The notes beneath the pieces were generated by a model, which was given only the letters and a program-made list of their open reading frames with translations, searched no databases and was not told the DNA's origin. Made by a program: the position numbers and the translations under genes. From positions 496,001 through 560,000 of the forward strand of contig NZ_JALGQH010000001.1 of assembly GCF_022810305.1 (NCBI RefSeq): a stretch of 64,000 bases of DNA, in the 5' to 3' direction. Each line of letters begins with the position of its first letter. The stretch's first letter is position 1. Below, piece by piece: positions 14,441-23,717 of this stretch. The DNA comes from Rhodococcus sp. ARC_M6 (lineage in GTDB: Bacteria > Actinomycetota > Actinomycetes > Mycobacteriales > Mycobacteriaceae).

Positions 14441-15844
14441 ATGAGACACCGCGCCGCGTTGACCATCGGTCTGACCGGGATCTTGATGCTCAGCGGATGC
14501 TCGTCCGGCGGCGCGCAGACTCCACCGATCGACCCAGCGGCGTTCTCGGAAGCCGTCACCGTCGACGCCGTGACCGGGCACCTCGAACAACTCGAGAAGA
14601 TCGCGGCCACCAACAACGGAAACCGGGCCGCCGGCACGTCCGGATACGACGCCAGCGTCGATTATGTGGTCAACCTGCTCGAGGGAAAGGGTTTCGAGGT
14701 GGAGACCCCGGAGTTCGAATACACCTCGTTCGATCCCGGGTTGGAGTCACTGACACTTCCCGGTGGAGGCAGTATCGATGTCCGAGCGCTGACGTATTCC
14801 GCCTCGACCGGACCAACCGGGATTGCGTCGCGGGTAGTGAATATTCCGGCCGACGAGACCCCGGGTTGTGATCCCTCCGACTACGACGGACTCGATGTCG
14901 CCGGCGCTATCGTGCTTGTTGCTCGCGGAGTCTGCCAATTCGGAGAGAAGCAGAATGTGGCCGCGGATCGCGGTGCCGCTGCCCTGTTGATCGTCAACAA
15001 CGAGGACGGCATGCTGGGGGGCGGGACTCTGGGAGATCCGGAAACTGCACGGATTCCGACGGCGGGTATCAGTAAATCCTCCGGCGACGCGCTGGCGGCG
15101 ATCGCCGGCATCGTGAATCTGACTCTCGATACGTTCATGTCAACGGTCACCTCGCGCAACATCGTTGCGCAAACGTCCACCGGTTCCGCCGACAACGTCG
15201 TGGTGGTCGGAGCGCATCTCGACAGCGTTCCGGAAGGGCCCGGAATCAACGACAACGGAAGTGGCAGTGCTGCTGTCCTGGAAACTGCTCTGCAACTGGG
15301 TAGTTCACCGAATGTTGCCAACGCGGTACGGTTCACGTTCTGGGGCGCCGAGGAACTCGGACTTGTCGGATCGACCGACTACGTCGAGGGTCTCAGTGAT
15401 CAGGAACGCGCAGCCATCGCGTTGTATCTGAACTTCGACATGATCGGCTCACCCAATCCCGGATACCTGGTTTACGACGGTGACAACTCCGACAACGTGG
15501 GCGAAGGTCCCGGTCCGGAAGGTTCGGCCGGTATCGAACGTACCTTCGCTGAATTTTTTTCCAGCCGAGGAATTGCAGCCGAGGGAACCGACTTCGACGG
15601 CCGGTCCGACTACGGACCGTTCATCGACGCCGGAATACCGGCCGGTGGTGTGTTCAGTGGTGCAGAAGAACGGAAAACCGTTGCGCAAGCACAGCAATGG
15701 GGAGGGGACGCCGAGGCGATGTTCGACCCGAACTATCACACCGCCCTCGATACGCTCGGCAATATCGATCGGGACGCCCTCGCCGTGAACTCCTCAGCAG
15801 TCGCGTTCGGAACGGCGACGTATGCGCAGAACAGTGCGAACTAG
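14441..15844 (+). CDS. Secreted lipoprotein metallopeptidase, family M28 with PA domain (LpqL-like)
   Basis: The 467-residue protein starts with a lipoprotein signal (lipobox LSGC, Cys20). A protease-associated insertion (about residues 110-230: CDPSDYDGLDVAGAIVLVARG) precedes the zinc peptidase core: GAHLDSVPEGPGINDNGSGS (His and Asp ligands), WGAEELG (Glu-Glu), LNFDMIGSPNPG and a late NYHTALDTLGN histidine. It is expected to be a membrane-anchored aminopeptidase. The location after thiG corresponds to lpqL/lpqM in M. tuberculosis. ATG 14441 was chosen because it begins the signal peptide. Confidence 0.92.
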   Translation: MRHRAALTIGLTGILMLSGCSSGGAQTPPIDPAAFSEAVTVDAVTGHLEQLEKIAATNNGNRAAGTSGYDASVDYVVNLLEGKGFEVETPEFEYTSFDPGLESLTLPGGGSIDVRALTYSASTGPTGIASRVVNIPADETPGCDPSDYDGLDVAGAIVLVARGVCQFGEKQNVAADRGAAALLIVNNEDGMLGGGTLGDPETARIPTAGISKSSGDALAAIAGIVNLTLDTFMSTVTSRNIVAQTSTGSADNVVVVGAHLDSVPEGPGINDNGSGSAAVLETALQLGSSPNVANAVRFTFWGAEELGLVGSTDYVEGLSDQERAAIALYLNFDMIGSPNPGYLVYDGDNSDNVGEGPGPEGSAGIERTFAEFFSSRGIAAEGTDFDGRSDYGPFIDAGIPAGGVFSGAEERKTVAQAQQWGGDAEAMFDPNYHTALDTLGNIDRDALAVNSSAVAFGTATYAQNSAN

Positions 15845-15905
15845 CGTCGAGTGATGTTCACTTTGCTGCAACGCGCTGCCTGTAACTCTGGGTTACTCTC
15901 GAGTA

Positions 15906-16763
15906 ATGAGTGACCGAAACCCGAGTGAGGCCCCAGGCGAAGTGGTGAATACCGCTTCTCCCGGCGTCAGTTCGGTGATCGGAACGATGCTGGCCACGGC
16001 GTCGGATCTGAACGGGCATCAGCAGCTCATCGAGGCCTTACGACGGTTGCGGCGGGCGCTCCCGGGCGACCCGGGCTTCGGTGATCCACTCTCGTTGTCC
16101 GGCCCCGGCGGTGCACGGGCGGTCGCCCGCGTCGCAGACCGATTTCTCGATCACAAACCGGCCGCCACCCGGGAAGTGAGCTTGGGAGCCCTGCAGGTTT
16201 GGCAGGCCGCCCTCGAAAAGATGGGCCGCGGACGTGGCGATCAGGAATTGACCATCGTCTTCACAGACCTCGTCGGCTTCTCCACCTGGTCGCTCGAGGC
16301 GGGCGACGAAGCGACCCTCGTCCTTCTGCGAACCGTTGCGAAGGCCGTCGAAACCCCGATCGTCGAGAATTACGGTCAGGTCGTCAAACGAATGGGCGAC
16401 GGGTTGATGGCAGTGTTCAACCGGCCCGATGCGGCTCTGGCTGCCGTGTTCGCAGCGCAGGACGCTCTTGCCGAGGTCAACCTCAACGGTTACCGGCCGC
16501 GCATGCGCGTCGGCCTGCACACCGGCACACCGCGGCAGATGGGCGACGACTGGCTAGGAGTGGACGTGACCATCGCCGCCCGGATGATGGGTCTGGGAGG
16601 CGACGGCAATGTCATGATGTCCGCCGCCACCCTCGAAGAACTCGAACCGGGAACTCTCGACGAACTGGATCTGGCGATCCGGCCGTGGCGCCGTGGGTTC
16701 TTTGCGACGACGCCCAACGGTGTTCCCCAGGATCTGGGGATCTGGCGAGTGTGGCGCGACTAG
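15906..16763 (+). CDS. Class III adenylate/guanylate cyclase domain protein
   Basis: The 285-residue soluble protein has about 110 N-terminal residues without a recognised domain, then a class III cyclase homology domain. Metal-binding aspartates are visible in VFTDLVGFSTW and in VVKRMGDGLMAVF, where the lysine before GDG occupies the usual purine-selecting position. The late GVDVTIAARMMG segment keeps the transition-state arginine, but threonine replaces the usual asparagine of the VNxAAR motif, so activity may be low or altered. It converges on thiD with a 4-base overlap of the stops. Confidence 0.85.
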   Translation: MSDRNPSEAPGEVVNTASPGVSSVIGTMLATASDLNGHQQLIEALRRLRRALPGDPGFGDPLSLSGPGGARAVARVADRFLDHKPAATREVSLGALQVWQAALEKMGRGRGDQELTIVFTDLVGFSTWSLEAGDEATLVLLRTVAKAVETPIVENYGQVVKRMGDGLMAVFNRPDAALAAVFAAQDALAEVNLNGYRPRMRVGLHTGTPRQMGDDWLGVDVTIAARMMGLGGDGNVMMSAATLEELEPGTLDELDLAIRPWRRGFFATTPNGVPQDLGIWRVWRD

Positions 16764-17602
16764 ACCTGAAGTCTCCACAGCGGTGACACGGGGCCGTGTC
16801 CGGCTCCGAGATCGTAGGAAGCTTCGAGGCATTTGGTGACCCACTCCTTGCCGAAGGCGACGGCGTCGGGAACCGAATAGCCATGTGCCAGTGCACAAGT
16901 GATGGCTGCCGCGAGGGTGTCGCCGCCACCGTGATCGTTGCCGGTCTTGATGCGTGCGCTGCTGAATTCGAGGAAGGTGTCTCCGTCGAACAGCAAGTCG
17001 GTACTGGCTTCGGAGGTACGCAGATGTCCACCCTTGACGATTGACCACTGGGCGCCCAAGGCGTGAAGGGCTTCGGCTGCGCGGCGGGCTGTCGCGTCGT
17101 CGATCACTTCGATTCCTGTGATCAGGCGGATTTCGTCGAGGTTCGGTGTCACGACCGTTGCCGCCGGAATGAGGATGTTGCGGACGGCATCCAGTGCTTC
17201 CTCGTGGAGGAGTGGATCGCCGTGCATCGACGCGCAGACCGGGTCGACAACCAGGGGAATGGCCCGATCTCGCCCGATTCCGACCTCGGCGGCGACGGCG
17301 GCGACGGCTTCGATGATTGCCGTGGATGCCAGCATGCCGGTCTTGGCGGCGCCGATACCGATGTCGGATACGACGGTCCGAACCTGGTCGGCGACGATCT
17401 GCGGGGGGATCTCGTGGAATCCGCTCACACCCACCGAATTCTGCACGGTGACGGCCGCGACGGCGACGCAGGCGTGAACTCCGCACATTGCCATGGTCCG
17501 GGAGTCGGCTTGAATTCCTGCGCCTCCGCCGGAATCGGTTCCGGCAATGGTGAGGGCACGAATCGGAGTCTGTCCGGAGGGTGTCAGAGGCAGCAGTTTC
17601 AC
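16760..17602 (-). CDS. thiD: Hydroxymethylpyrimidine/phosphomethylpyrimidine kinase
   Basis: The 280-residue ribokinase-fold enzyme phosphorylates HMP and HMP-P to HMP-PP, the second substrate of ThiE. Motifs are LTIAGTDSGGGAGIQAD, AAKTGMLAST, VVDPVCASMHG and KTGNDHGGGDTLAAAITCA (anion hole and catalytic Asp). In M. tuberculosis it lies beside thiC; here no thiC is adjacent and no second riboswitch is visible, so this gene is apart from the thiO-S-G unit and thiC must lie elsewhere. Confidence 0.93.
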   Translation of the reverse strand: MKLLPLTPSGQTPIRALTIAGTDSGGGAGIQADSRTMAMCGVHACVAVAAVTVQNSVGVSGFHEIPPQIVADQVRTVVSDIGIGAAKTGMLASTAIIEAVAAVAAEVGIGRDRAIPLVVDPVCASMHGDPLLHEEALDAVRNILIPAATVVTPNLDEIRLITGIEVIDDATARRAAEALHALGAQWSIVKGGHLRTSEASTDLLFDGDTFLEFSSARIKTGNDHGGGDTLAAAITCALAHGYSVPDAVAFGKEWVTKCLEASYDLGAGHGPVSPLWRLQV

Positions 17603-17760
17603 AGTGCTGAGCCTACCGATCAGGTCTCGCTCCGATTGCGGTCGTGTCTCTGTCGGTGCAAAAATTGGGTGAAGCCAGGACAGCGTCGTCGGTAACTGTT
17701 TCTATGAGTGGCATGGATCACAGTTTGAGTACCATTTGCAGCGCAGTGGAGGTTCCCGCC

Positions 17761-18114
17761 ATGAACGACACCGTGCAGAACAACAGCACCGAGCAGGCGT
17801 CCGCCTTCACGCTGGTCGACAACGATTCACACGAACGGTTCGAACTGCTCGTGGGCGACGAACTCGTCGGCATCCTCGGTTACCGCGACGAAGACGAGAT
17901 CATGGGTTGCGGCGCTGCCGCGGGTGACGTGGTTGCGTACATGCACACCGTCGTCAAGGAAGAATACGGCGGCCAGGGCATGGCCGGGGTACTGGTTCAG
18001 TTCGCGATGGACTGCGCCCGTGAACGTGAGTGGTCGGTGCGTCCCGTCTGCACCTACGTGCAGCGGTACCTCGGCGAGCATCCCGAATATTTGGATCTGC
18101 TCGCCGAGGACTGA
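17761..18114 (+). CDS. GNAT-fold N-acetyltransferase domain protein (YidJ/NATD1 type)
   Basis: The 117-residue protein shows FELLVGDELVGILGYRDEDE, YMHTVVKEEYGGQGMAGVLV and VRPVCTYVQRYLGEHPEY, which fit the small acetyltransferase family whose human member is NATD1. EYGGQGMAG is the acetyl-CoA loop. ATG 17761 follows GTGGAGGTT at a good distance; longer in-frame starts upstream have no such site. The stop lies 5 bases from the stop of xthA on the other strand. The substrate is unknown. Confidence 0.82.
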   Translation: MNDTVQNNSTEQASAFTLVDNDSHERFELLVGDELVGILGYRDEDEIMGCGAAAGDVVAYMHTVVKEEYGGQGMAGVLVQFAMDCAREREWSVRPVCTYVQRYLGEHPEYLDLLAED

Positions 18115-18119
18115 GCTGC

Positions 18120-18923
18120 TTAAGCTCCGAGGGTGACGATCACGGGAGCGTGATCGCTGGCGCCCTTGCCTTTTCGCTCTTCTCGATCAATCTCAGCCGA
18201 TTCGACTCGCGCTGCGAAGGCCGGCGAACCGAGAATGAAATCGATACGCATTCCCTGCTTCTTGGGGAAGCGGAGCTGCGTGTAGTCCCAGTACGTGTAC
18301 ACGCCGGGACCCGGTGTGTGGGGTCGGACGACGTCGGCGAAACCGGACGTGATGAATGCGTCGAACGCCGCACGTTCGGCCGGCGACGTGTGCGTCTTGC
18401 CTTCGAAGACGGCGGGATCCCAGATGTCCTCGTCGGTGGGCGCGACGTTCCAGTCGCCGACGAGAGCGATCTGCTGGTCCGGGTTCTTCTTCAGCCAGCC
18501 TTCGGCGTCGTCACGAAGTTTCGCGAGCCAATTCAACTTGTACTCGTAGTGCGGATCATCGAGTTCACGTCCGTTGGGGACGTACAGGCTCCACACCCGA
18601 ACTCCGCCGCACGTCGCGCCGATAGCGCGAGCCTCGCGTATCTGCTCCGCCTCGGGGTCCTTGGTGAAGCCCGGCTGATCTTCGAAGCCGATCTGCACGT
18701 CTTCGAGGCCGACGCGTGACGCGATCGCGACGCCGTTCCACTGACTGAGTCCGACGTGGGCGACCTCGTAACCGATTTCCTTGAAACGCTCGAACGGAAA
18801 CTGTGCGTCCTTGCACTTGGTTTCCTGCATTGCCAGGACATCGACGTCGGATCGTTCGAGCCAATCGATGATCCGGTCGGTACGGGCACGGACGGAGTTG
18901 ACGTTCCAGGTAGCTATGCGCAC
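18120..18923 (-). CDS. xthA: Exodeoxyribonuclease III / AP endonuclease
   Basis: The 267-residue Exo-Endo-Phos fold enzyme repairs abasic sites. Visible catalytic motifs are MRIATWNVNSVRARTDR, MQETKCKD (metal-binding Glu), LVGDWNVAP (Asp-Asn) and KGASDHAPVIV (Asp-His). It is the last gene of the def-GNAT-xthA group on this strand, matching Rv0429c-Rv0428c-Rv0427c. Confidence 0.94.
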   Translation of the reverse strand: MRIATWNVNSVRARTDRIIDWLERSDVDVLAMQETKCKDAQFPFERFKEIGYEVAHVGLSQWNGVAIASRVGLEDVQIGFEDQPGFTKDPEAEQIREARAIGATCGGVRVWSLYVPNGRELDDPHYEYKLNWLAKLRDDAEGWLKKNPDQQIALVGDWNVAPTDEDIWDPAVFEGKTHTSPAERAAFDAFITSGFADVVRPHTPGPGVYTYWDYTQLRFPKKQGMRIDFILGSPAFAARVESAEIDREERKGKGASDHAPVIVTLGA

Positions 18924-18956
18924 GCGGCAAGCCTAGCGTCAGCCACCGACTTTTCT

Positions 18957-19826
18957 TCAGGCACCGACCGACGCTGTGGCGTACCGGTAGCGATGATGTT
19001 CGACGAAGCCGAGGGCGTGGGCCGTCGCAAGGGCGGCGACGTTGTTCTCCGGAACCGCGACATACGCGTGGGTCGCGCCCAGCGTGCGTCCCCACGCGAT
19101 CAGATCCGTGCAGATCAGAGCGCCGATTCCGTGGCGGCGGTGCTGGCCGGCTACGTCGATGTCAGTCAGTCCGACCCAGCGACGGTTGTCCGGCGCATCG
19201 GTGACCGCCGCTCGCCCCGTTGCCAGAACCATCGTGTCGACGCTTCCGACAACCCCGTGGGCGACGGCGGCTATCGGATCAGATGTCACGTCGAGGGTGG
19301 TCGTCGGAGAACCCGGCGTCGGCGCCAGATTGTCGAGGTCCGCAGCGAACATGATGCCTTCGCCGCCGGAAAGCCAAGTGGGGGGAGCAGTTCCGAGGCG
19401 GTCGGGTAGCAGCAGTGTTGTCGGACGTCCTCGATCGGCGAACCAGGTGCGAATACTTGTGAGTGTCTCGACGGTTCTCGATGCGGTGTTACCAGGATCG
19501 CCGAGTGGAATCGCCGAGTCCGTGGAACCGGGGGAGTGCCCCACCCGCAGCAACCAGCCGTCGATTCGGGCCTGCTCGACGCCCCGCGAACCGGCGGCTG
19601 CGGCGACTTCGAGGTTGCGGATGTCACCGATTCGAATGGGGCGCGCAGCAAGCACTTTGAGCGCAATCACCTGATCGGCTGAAACAGTGACGACGCGCCC
19701 GTCGCTGCGGCGCACGGTGATCGGGTCGGTCGATTCGAGCACGCCGATCACATCCGTCATCGGATGCGAATAGCCGGGTGGGAGCTTGTATCGCAGCACC
19801 ACCCGGCTACCGATCGAAATGGTCAA
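18957..19826 (-). CDS. GNAT-family N-acetyltransferase (Rv0428c-like)
   Basis: The 289-residue protein has an N-terminal region of about 70 residues (MTISIGSRVVLRYKLPPG) that may be a small beta-barrel, followed by a long variable part, then a GNAT domain with VGLTDIDVAGQHRRHGIGA (acetyl-CoA pyrophosphate loop) and AYVAVPENNVAALATAHALG. It is encoded three bases after def and 33 bases before xthA. Its acceptor is unknown; association with peptide deformylase hints at N-terminal or nascent-protein modification (inference). Confidence 0.85.
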   Translation of the reverse strand: MTISIGSRVVLRYKLPPGYSHPMTDVIGVLESTDPITVRRSDGRVVTVSADQVIALKVLAARPIRIGDIRNLEVAAAAGSRGVEQARIDGWLLRVGHSPGSTDSAIPLGDPGNTASRTVETLTSIRTWFADRGRPTTLLLPDRLGTAPPTWLSGGEGIMFAADLDNLAPTPGSPTTTLDVTSDPIAAVAHGVVGSVDTMVLATGRAAVTDAPDNRRWVGLTDIDVAGQHRRHGIGALICTDLIAWGRTLGATHAYVAVPENNVAALATAHALGFVEHHRYRYATASVGA

Positions 19827-19829
19827 TCT

Positions 19830-20432
19830 CTAGTCTTCGTACTCGTCGTCATCGTCGTGACCGAACGGGTCGTCGACGCTGCCCGGAGTCCAGGTCTGAC
19901 CGGGCTTGCCCCAGCCGGACTGCTTGATGGCTTTCTTGGCGGCGCGCGCGTTTCGGCCGATCAGGACGTCGGTGTAGAGGAACCCGTCGAGGTGACCGAC
20001 CTCATGCTGAAGCATGCGGGCAAAGAAGCCGGTGCCTTCGATTTCGATGGGATTGCCGTCGGCATCGGTGCCCGTGACCTTGGCCCAGTCGGCGCGGCCC
20101 GTCGGGAACTGCTCACCCGGGACGGAGAGGCAACCTTCGAAATCTTCCTCCGGATCTGGCATCGTCTGCGGAATTTCCGATGTTTCGAGCACCGGGTTGA
20201 CGACAACTCCGCGTCGGCGGGTGTCGGTACGATCATCACCGGGGCAGTCGTAGACGAATATGCGAAGCGAAACACCGACCTGATTCGCTGCCAGGCCGAC
20301 ACCGTTAGCGACGTCCATCGTTTCGTACATGTCCGCAATCAGTTCGGCGATTTCCGCCGGAGATTGAGTGACAGGTTTGGTCGGCTCGTGCAGTACAGGG
20401 TCGCCGACGATTCGGATGGGGAGGATAGCCAT
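19830..20432 (-). CDS. def: Peptide deformylase
   Basis: The 200-residue metalloenzyme removes the formyl group from nascent proteins. All three motifs are visible: [19 protein letters not shown] (metal-binding Cys) and QHEVGHLDG (the two His ligands and catalytic Glu). The glycine between the Glu and second His positions is the actinobacterial variant of the usual HExDH motif. An acidic Asp/Glu-rich tail ends the protein. It is divergent from the DUF3263 gene. Confidence 0.95.
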   Translation of the reverse strand: MAILPIRIVGDPVLHEPTKPVTQSPAEIAELIADMYETMDVANGVGLAANQVGVSLRIFVYDCPGDDRTDTRRRGVVVNPVLETSEIPQTMPDPEEDFEGCLSVPGEQFPTGRADWAKVTGTDADGNPIEIEGTGFFARMLQHEVGHLDGFLYTDVLIGRNARAAKKAIKQSGWGKPGQTWTPGSVDDPFGHDDDDEYED

Positions 20433-20647
20433 GGGTACAAGGATAGTGCGGCGCGCCTTCGCGGTTTTCGCGGCCCGTCCTGTAGGTCATGGTTCAATGG
20501 TCGGTGAAGAACAACGGTGTGATTCGTTGGTCGACGGGCCCTTGCGGCCCAGGGGAAAAGTGGTTACCGGGGGGACTTGCTCGTCTCGCCGTCGGTTTGA
20601 ACACCGAGCGTTGGAACACCAAGCGAGGACAGAAGTCGAGGAGTGAC

Positions 20648-20995
20648 ATGGACGGCGCAATTGCGCGTAGTCGGGACCAGTCCGAAGGCGCTGGAGTCGA
20701 CAGTGCTGACACTGCAGCGGGGATTCACGAGATCGGCAACGACGGTCTGACCCGGCGGGAACACGACATCCTCTCCTTCGAGCGCCAATGGTGGAAGTAC
20801 GCCGGCGCGAAGGAAGAGGCCATCAAGGAGTTGTTCGACATGTCGGCAACTCGGTATTACCAGGTCCTGAACGCGCTCGTTGATCGCCCCGAATCATTGG
20901 CAGCCGATCCGATGCTGGTCAAGCGTTTGCGCAGGCTCAGGGCCAGTCGGCAGAAGGCTCGGGCGGCTCGTCGACTCGGTTTCGACGTCACCTGA
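20648..20995 (+). CDS. DUF3263 protein
   Basis: The 115-residue protein contains the DUF3263 signature LTRREHDILSFERQWWKYAG followed by KEEAIKELFDMSATRYYQVL, which looks like a small helix-turn-helix. The family is restricted to actinobacteria; a DNA-binding role is likely but unproven. ATG 20648 follows GAGGAGTGAC. It matches Rv0430 in position, directly before the LytR_C gene. Confidence 0.85.
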   Translation: MDGAIARSRDQSEGAGVDSADTAAGIHEIGNDGLTRREHDILSFERQWWKYAGAKEEAIKELFDMSATRYYQVLNALVDRPESLAADPMLVKRLRRLRASRQKARAARRLGFDVT

Positions 20996-21031
20996 ACCGT
21001 CTAACCTCGCACTGGCGATAGGGTCGACATC

Positions 21032-21610
21032 GTGAGTACCCCGAAAGAGCAGCCGTCCGGACCACCACTACGCGCTATTGCCATGGTGTTGATCGCTCTG
21101 GCGATCGTGTTCGTCGGGCTCGGTGCTGCTTCACTCGGCGGATCCGATTCCGACGAGACCACCGCGACCGAGCAGACCGAGACGTCCACTGCCGCAGTGA
21201 AGACAACCACAGCTGCCCCCGTGACCACGGCTCCGGCCGCAGCAACCGACACGGACTCCGAGAAAACCACCACTACACGCCCGTCCGCTACCGCGACAAG
21301 CACGTCGGCAAGCGCGTCGACGAGCATCGATCCGTCGACCGTGAATGTTCGGGTACTCAACAACAGCACCGTATCCGGTCTGGCCGCCGGGACTGCCGAA
21401 GAACTGACTGCCGCTGGTTGGAACGTCGAGGAGACGGGTAACTACAGCGAAGGCACGGTGAGCACCACCACGGTGTTCTACGGGACTTCCGCAACGGAGA
21501 AGGCAGCTGCGCAGCAGATCGCCGCTGAGCTGGGTGTCACGGCTGAGCCGCGATTCGCGGGTATCGCCAATGCGTCCCCCGGCGTGATCGTCATCGTGAC
21601 GACAAACTGA
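21032..21610 (+). CDS. Membrane-anchored LytR_C domain protein
   Basis: The 192-residue protein has one transmembrane segment near the N-terminus (AIAMVLIALAIVFVGLGAAS), a long Thr/Ala/Ser-rich low-complexity linker, and a C-terminal LytR_C-like domain (NVRVLNNSTVSGLAAGTAEEL and later VTAEPRFAGIANASPGVIVIV). The domain would lie in the envelope. It corresponds to Rv0431 by position. GTG 21032 is the start, shortly before the membrane segment. Confidence 0.85.
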   Translation: MSTPKEQPSGPPLRAIAMVLIALAIVFVGLGAASLGGSDSDETTATEQTETSTAAVKTTTAAPVTTAPAAATDTDSEKTTTTRPSATATSTSASASTSIDPSTVNVRVLNNSTVSGLAAGTAEELTAAGWNVEETGNYSEGTVSTTTVFYGTSATEKAAAQQIAAELGVTAEPRFAGIANASPGVIVIVTTN

Positions 21611-21726
21611 CTCGTCGGAAGGCGCCGCCGGCGACACAAGCGCCGCTGCGCGACCCATCGGGTTCGTGTACTACTCACGCCGTTATGATCAGATGCACTT
21701 CCTCGCCACCTCAAAGGAGCGGTTCG

Positions 21727-22431
21727 ATGGCCCCCAGCAGCACCCGGCGTATGTCTTGGCGCGTCGTTGCCCCCGTAGTCGCACTCGCCGCTTTCGGCTT
21801 GACTGCCTGCAGCAACAACGAAGAGCCCAGCAGCGTCCCCGGCACGACTCCTCCTGTGTGGACGGGTGCCGCTGATCCCAGTGCGCACGAGAGCGCCGGT
21901 CACGGTACTCCGACGTCGACCGCCCACGCCGGTACTTCCGTGGAAACGGTCACCGCCAGCCTGAACGGAACCGACGGTGCCAAGGTCGGCACGGTCACGT
22001 TCACTCAGGACGGTAGTGACGTCAAGGTTTCGCTGGATGCCAAGGGTCTGACCCCGGGCTTCCACGGCTTCCACGTTCACCAGATCGCCAAGTGCGAGAC
22101 CAATTCGGTTGCTCCCAGTGGCGGCGAGCCGGGTAACTTCCTCTCGGCCGGCGGACACTTCCAGGCAGCCGGCCACACCGGCCATCCGGCCAGCGGCGAC
22201 TTGACGTCGGTGCAGGTTCTCGAGGACGGCACGGCAACCCTCGTCACGACCACCGATGCGTTCACCGTCGAGGAGCTGGTGGCCAATGGAGGTACGTCCG
22301 TCATGATCCACGCAGGCCCGGACAATTTCGGCAACATCCCGACGCGTTACGCGGCGGCGCCGGATCAGCAGACCCTCGACACCGGTGACGCCGGTGGACG
22401 CGTTGCCTGCGGTGTCATCAGCAAGAGCTGA
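21727..22431 (+). CDS. sodC: Cu/Zn superoxide dismutase, lipoprotein
   Basis: The 234-residue envelope enzyme dismutates superoxide. It starts with a lipoprotein signal (lipobox LTAC, Cys28) and a Thr/His-rich linker. Copper ligands are in HGFHVHQ, GGHF and MIHAGPDNFGN; zinc ligands are in GGHFQAAGHTGHPASGD; the disulfide cysteines are in AKCETN and VACGVI. ATG 21727 has AAAGGAGCGG upstream. The order LytR_C, sodC, YbdK matches M. tuberculosis. Confidence 0.94.
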   Translation: MAPSSTRRMSWRVVAPVVALAAFGLTACSNNEEPSSVPGTTPPVWTGAADPSAHESAGHGTPTSTAHAGTSVETVTASLNGTDGAKVGTVTFTQDGSDVKVSLDAKGLTPGFHGFHVHQIAKCETNSVAPSGGEPGNFLSAGGHFQAAGHTGHPASGDLTSVQVLEDGTATLVTTTDAFTVEELVANGGTSVMIHAGPDNFGNIPTRYAAAPDQQTLDTGDAGGRVACGVISKS

Positions 22432-22461
22432 CTCCACTTCTGAGTTCTGCATCACTTCGGC

Positions 22462-22528
22462 AACTACCACGCAGTAGCCAGCAGGGTGTTCTCACGGACA
22501 CTGTGATTGGATTCTCTGCGTGGTAGTT
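22462..22528 (+). promoter_or_regulatory. Inverted repeat covering the start codon of the YbdK gene
   Basis: AACTACCACGCAG (22462-22474) and its exact complement CTGCGTGGTAGTT (22516-22528) are separated by 41 bases. The second arm includes the GTG start at 22520. In RNA it could fold over the start site and limit translation. There is no clear ribosome binding site upstream of that GTG. Confidence 0.6.
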
Positions 22529-23644
22529 CCATTTCCGGGTTCGCCGCGTCCGACACTGGGCGTGGAGTGGGAGATCGCGCTGGTCGATCGTGTGACCAGA
22601 GATCTCTCCAATACAGCAGCTGAGGTGTTCTCGGCTGTCGAGGAGCTTGCAGGCTCCGAGACGCCGCATATCACCAAGGAGCTACTGCGCAACACTGTCG
22701 AGTTGGTGACGGGTATTCACGGCACAGTCGGCGAGGCGATGAGCGATCTCGACAGTTCGCTGCACCTTCTTCGTCGGGCCGCCCATCCGTTGGGCGTCGA
22801 GCTGATCTGCGCCGGAACGCATCCCTTCGCCCAGTGGTCGACGCAGTTGGTCACCCGCACCCCCGATTACGACGAACTGATCGAGCGCACCCAGTGGTGG
22901 GGCCGTCAGATGTTGATCTGGGGTGTCCACGTCCATGTCGGTGTGTCCTCGGCGGATCGTGTGTTCCCCATCATCAATGCTTTGTTGCAGCGGTATCCGC
23001 ATCTGTTGGCGCTGTCGGCGTCGTCGCCGATGTGGGCGGGCGTCGATACCGGCTATGCGTCCAATCGGGCATTGATGTTCCAGCAGTTGCCGACGGCCGG
23101 GTTGCCGTATCAGTTCGAAACCTGGAGTGAGTACGAGTCGTTCATCGACGACCAGATGAAGACGGGTGTGATCACCAAAATCGGTGGGATGCACTGGGAT
23201 ATTCGTCCGGCACCCAAGTGGGGAACCATCGAAGTCCGTGTGTTCGACGGGGTTTCGACGCGTGCGGAACTGGGCGCGCTGGTGGCATTGGTGCATTGCC
23301 TGATCGTGGATCTCGATCGTCGTCTCAGTGCGGGTGAGACGTTGCCGAACATGCAGCCGTGGCATGTGAAGGAAAACAAGTGGCGGGCGGCCCGGTACGG
23401 TCTCGACGCCGAGATCATCCTCGACTCCGATGCAAACGAGTGCTTGGTCACCGACGATCTGGAACGACTGCTCGAGGATCTCACCCCGGTGGCTGTGGCT
23501 CTGGGGTGCGCCGACGAGTTGGCGTCGGTCGCGGAGATTCCTCGCCGGGGGGCGTCCTACCAGCGTCAACGTCGAGTTGCCGAGGCTACGGGCGGCGATC
23601 TGGTTGCCGTCGTCGATGCGTTGGTCGCGGAACTCGGCACCTGA
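22520..23644 (+). CDS. YbdK-type carboxylate-amine ligase (glutamate-cysteine ligase family)
   Basis: The 374-residue protein belongs to the GCS2 family. Motifs are LGVEWEIALVDR, ELVTGIHGTVGEAM, WGVHVHVGVSS, MGPS-type ligand region SSPMWAGVDTGYASNRA and WDIRPAPKWGTIEVRVFDG. These proteins ligate a carboxylate to an amine using ATP; the real substrate in actinobacteria is uncertain because mycothiol rather than glutathione is the usual thiol. The GTG start sits inside an inverted-repeat arm with no obvious ribosome binding site. It matches Rv0433 in location. Confidence 0.88.
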   Translation: MVVPFPGSPRPTLGVEWEIALVDRVTRDLSNTAAEVFSAVEELAGSETPHITKELLRNTVELVTGIHGTVGEAMSDLDSSLHLLRRAAHPLGVELICAGTHPFAQWSTQLVTRTPDYDELIERTQWWGRQMLIWGVHVHVGVSSADRVFPIINALLQRYPHLLALSASSPMWAGVDTGYASNRALMFQQLPTAGLPYQFETWSEYESFIDDQMKTGVITKIGGMHWDIRPAPKWGTIEVRVFDGVSTRAELGALVALVHCLIVDLDRRLSAGETLPNMQPWHVKENKWRAARYGLDAEIILDSDANECLVTDDLERLLEDLTPVAVALGCADELASVAEIPRRGASYQRQRRVAEATGGDLVAVVDALVAELGT

Positions 23645-23717
23645 TTTTTTGTAGGTCGTAGTCGGGCAAACCGACCATCTGTCCAGGTCGGGTTCACTCG
23701 CCGTTTACTATTGGTCG

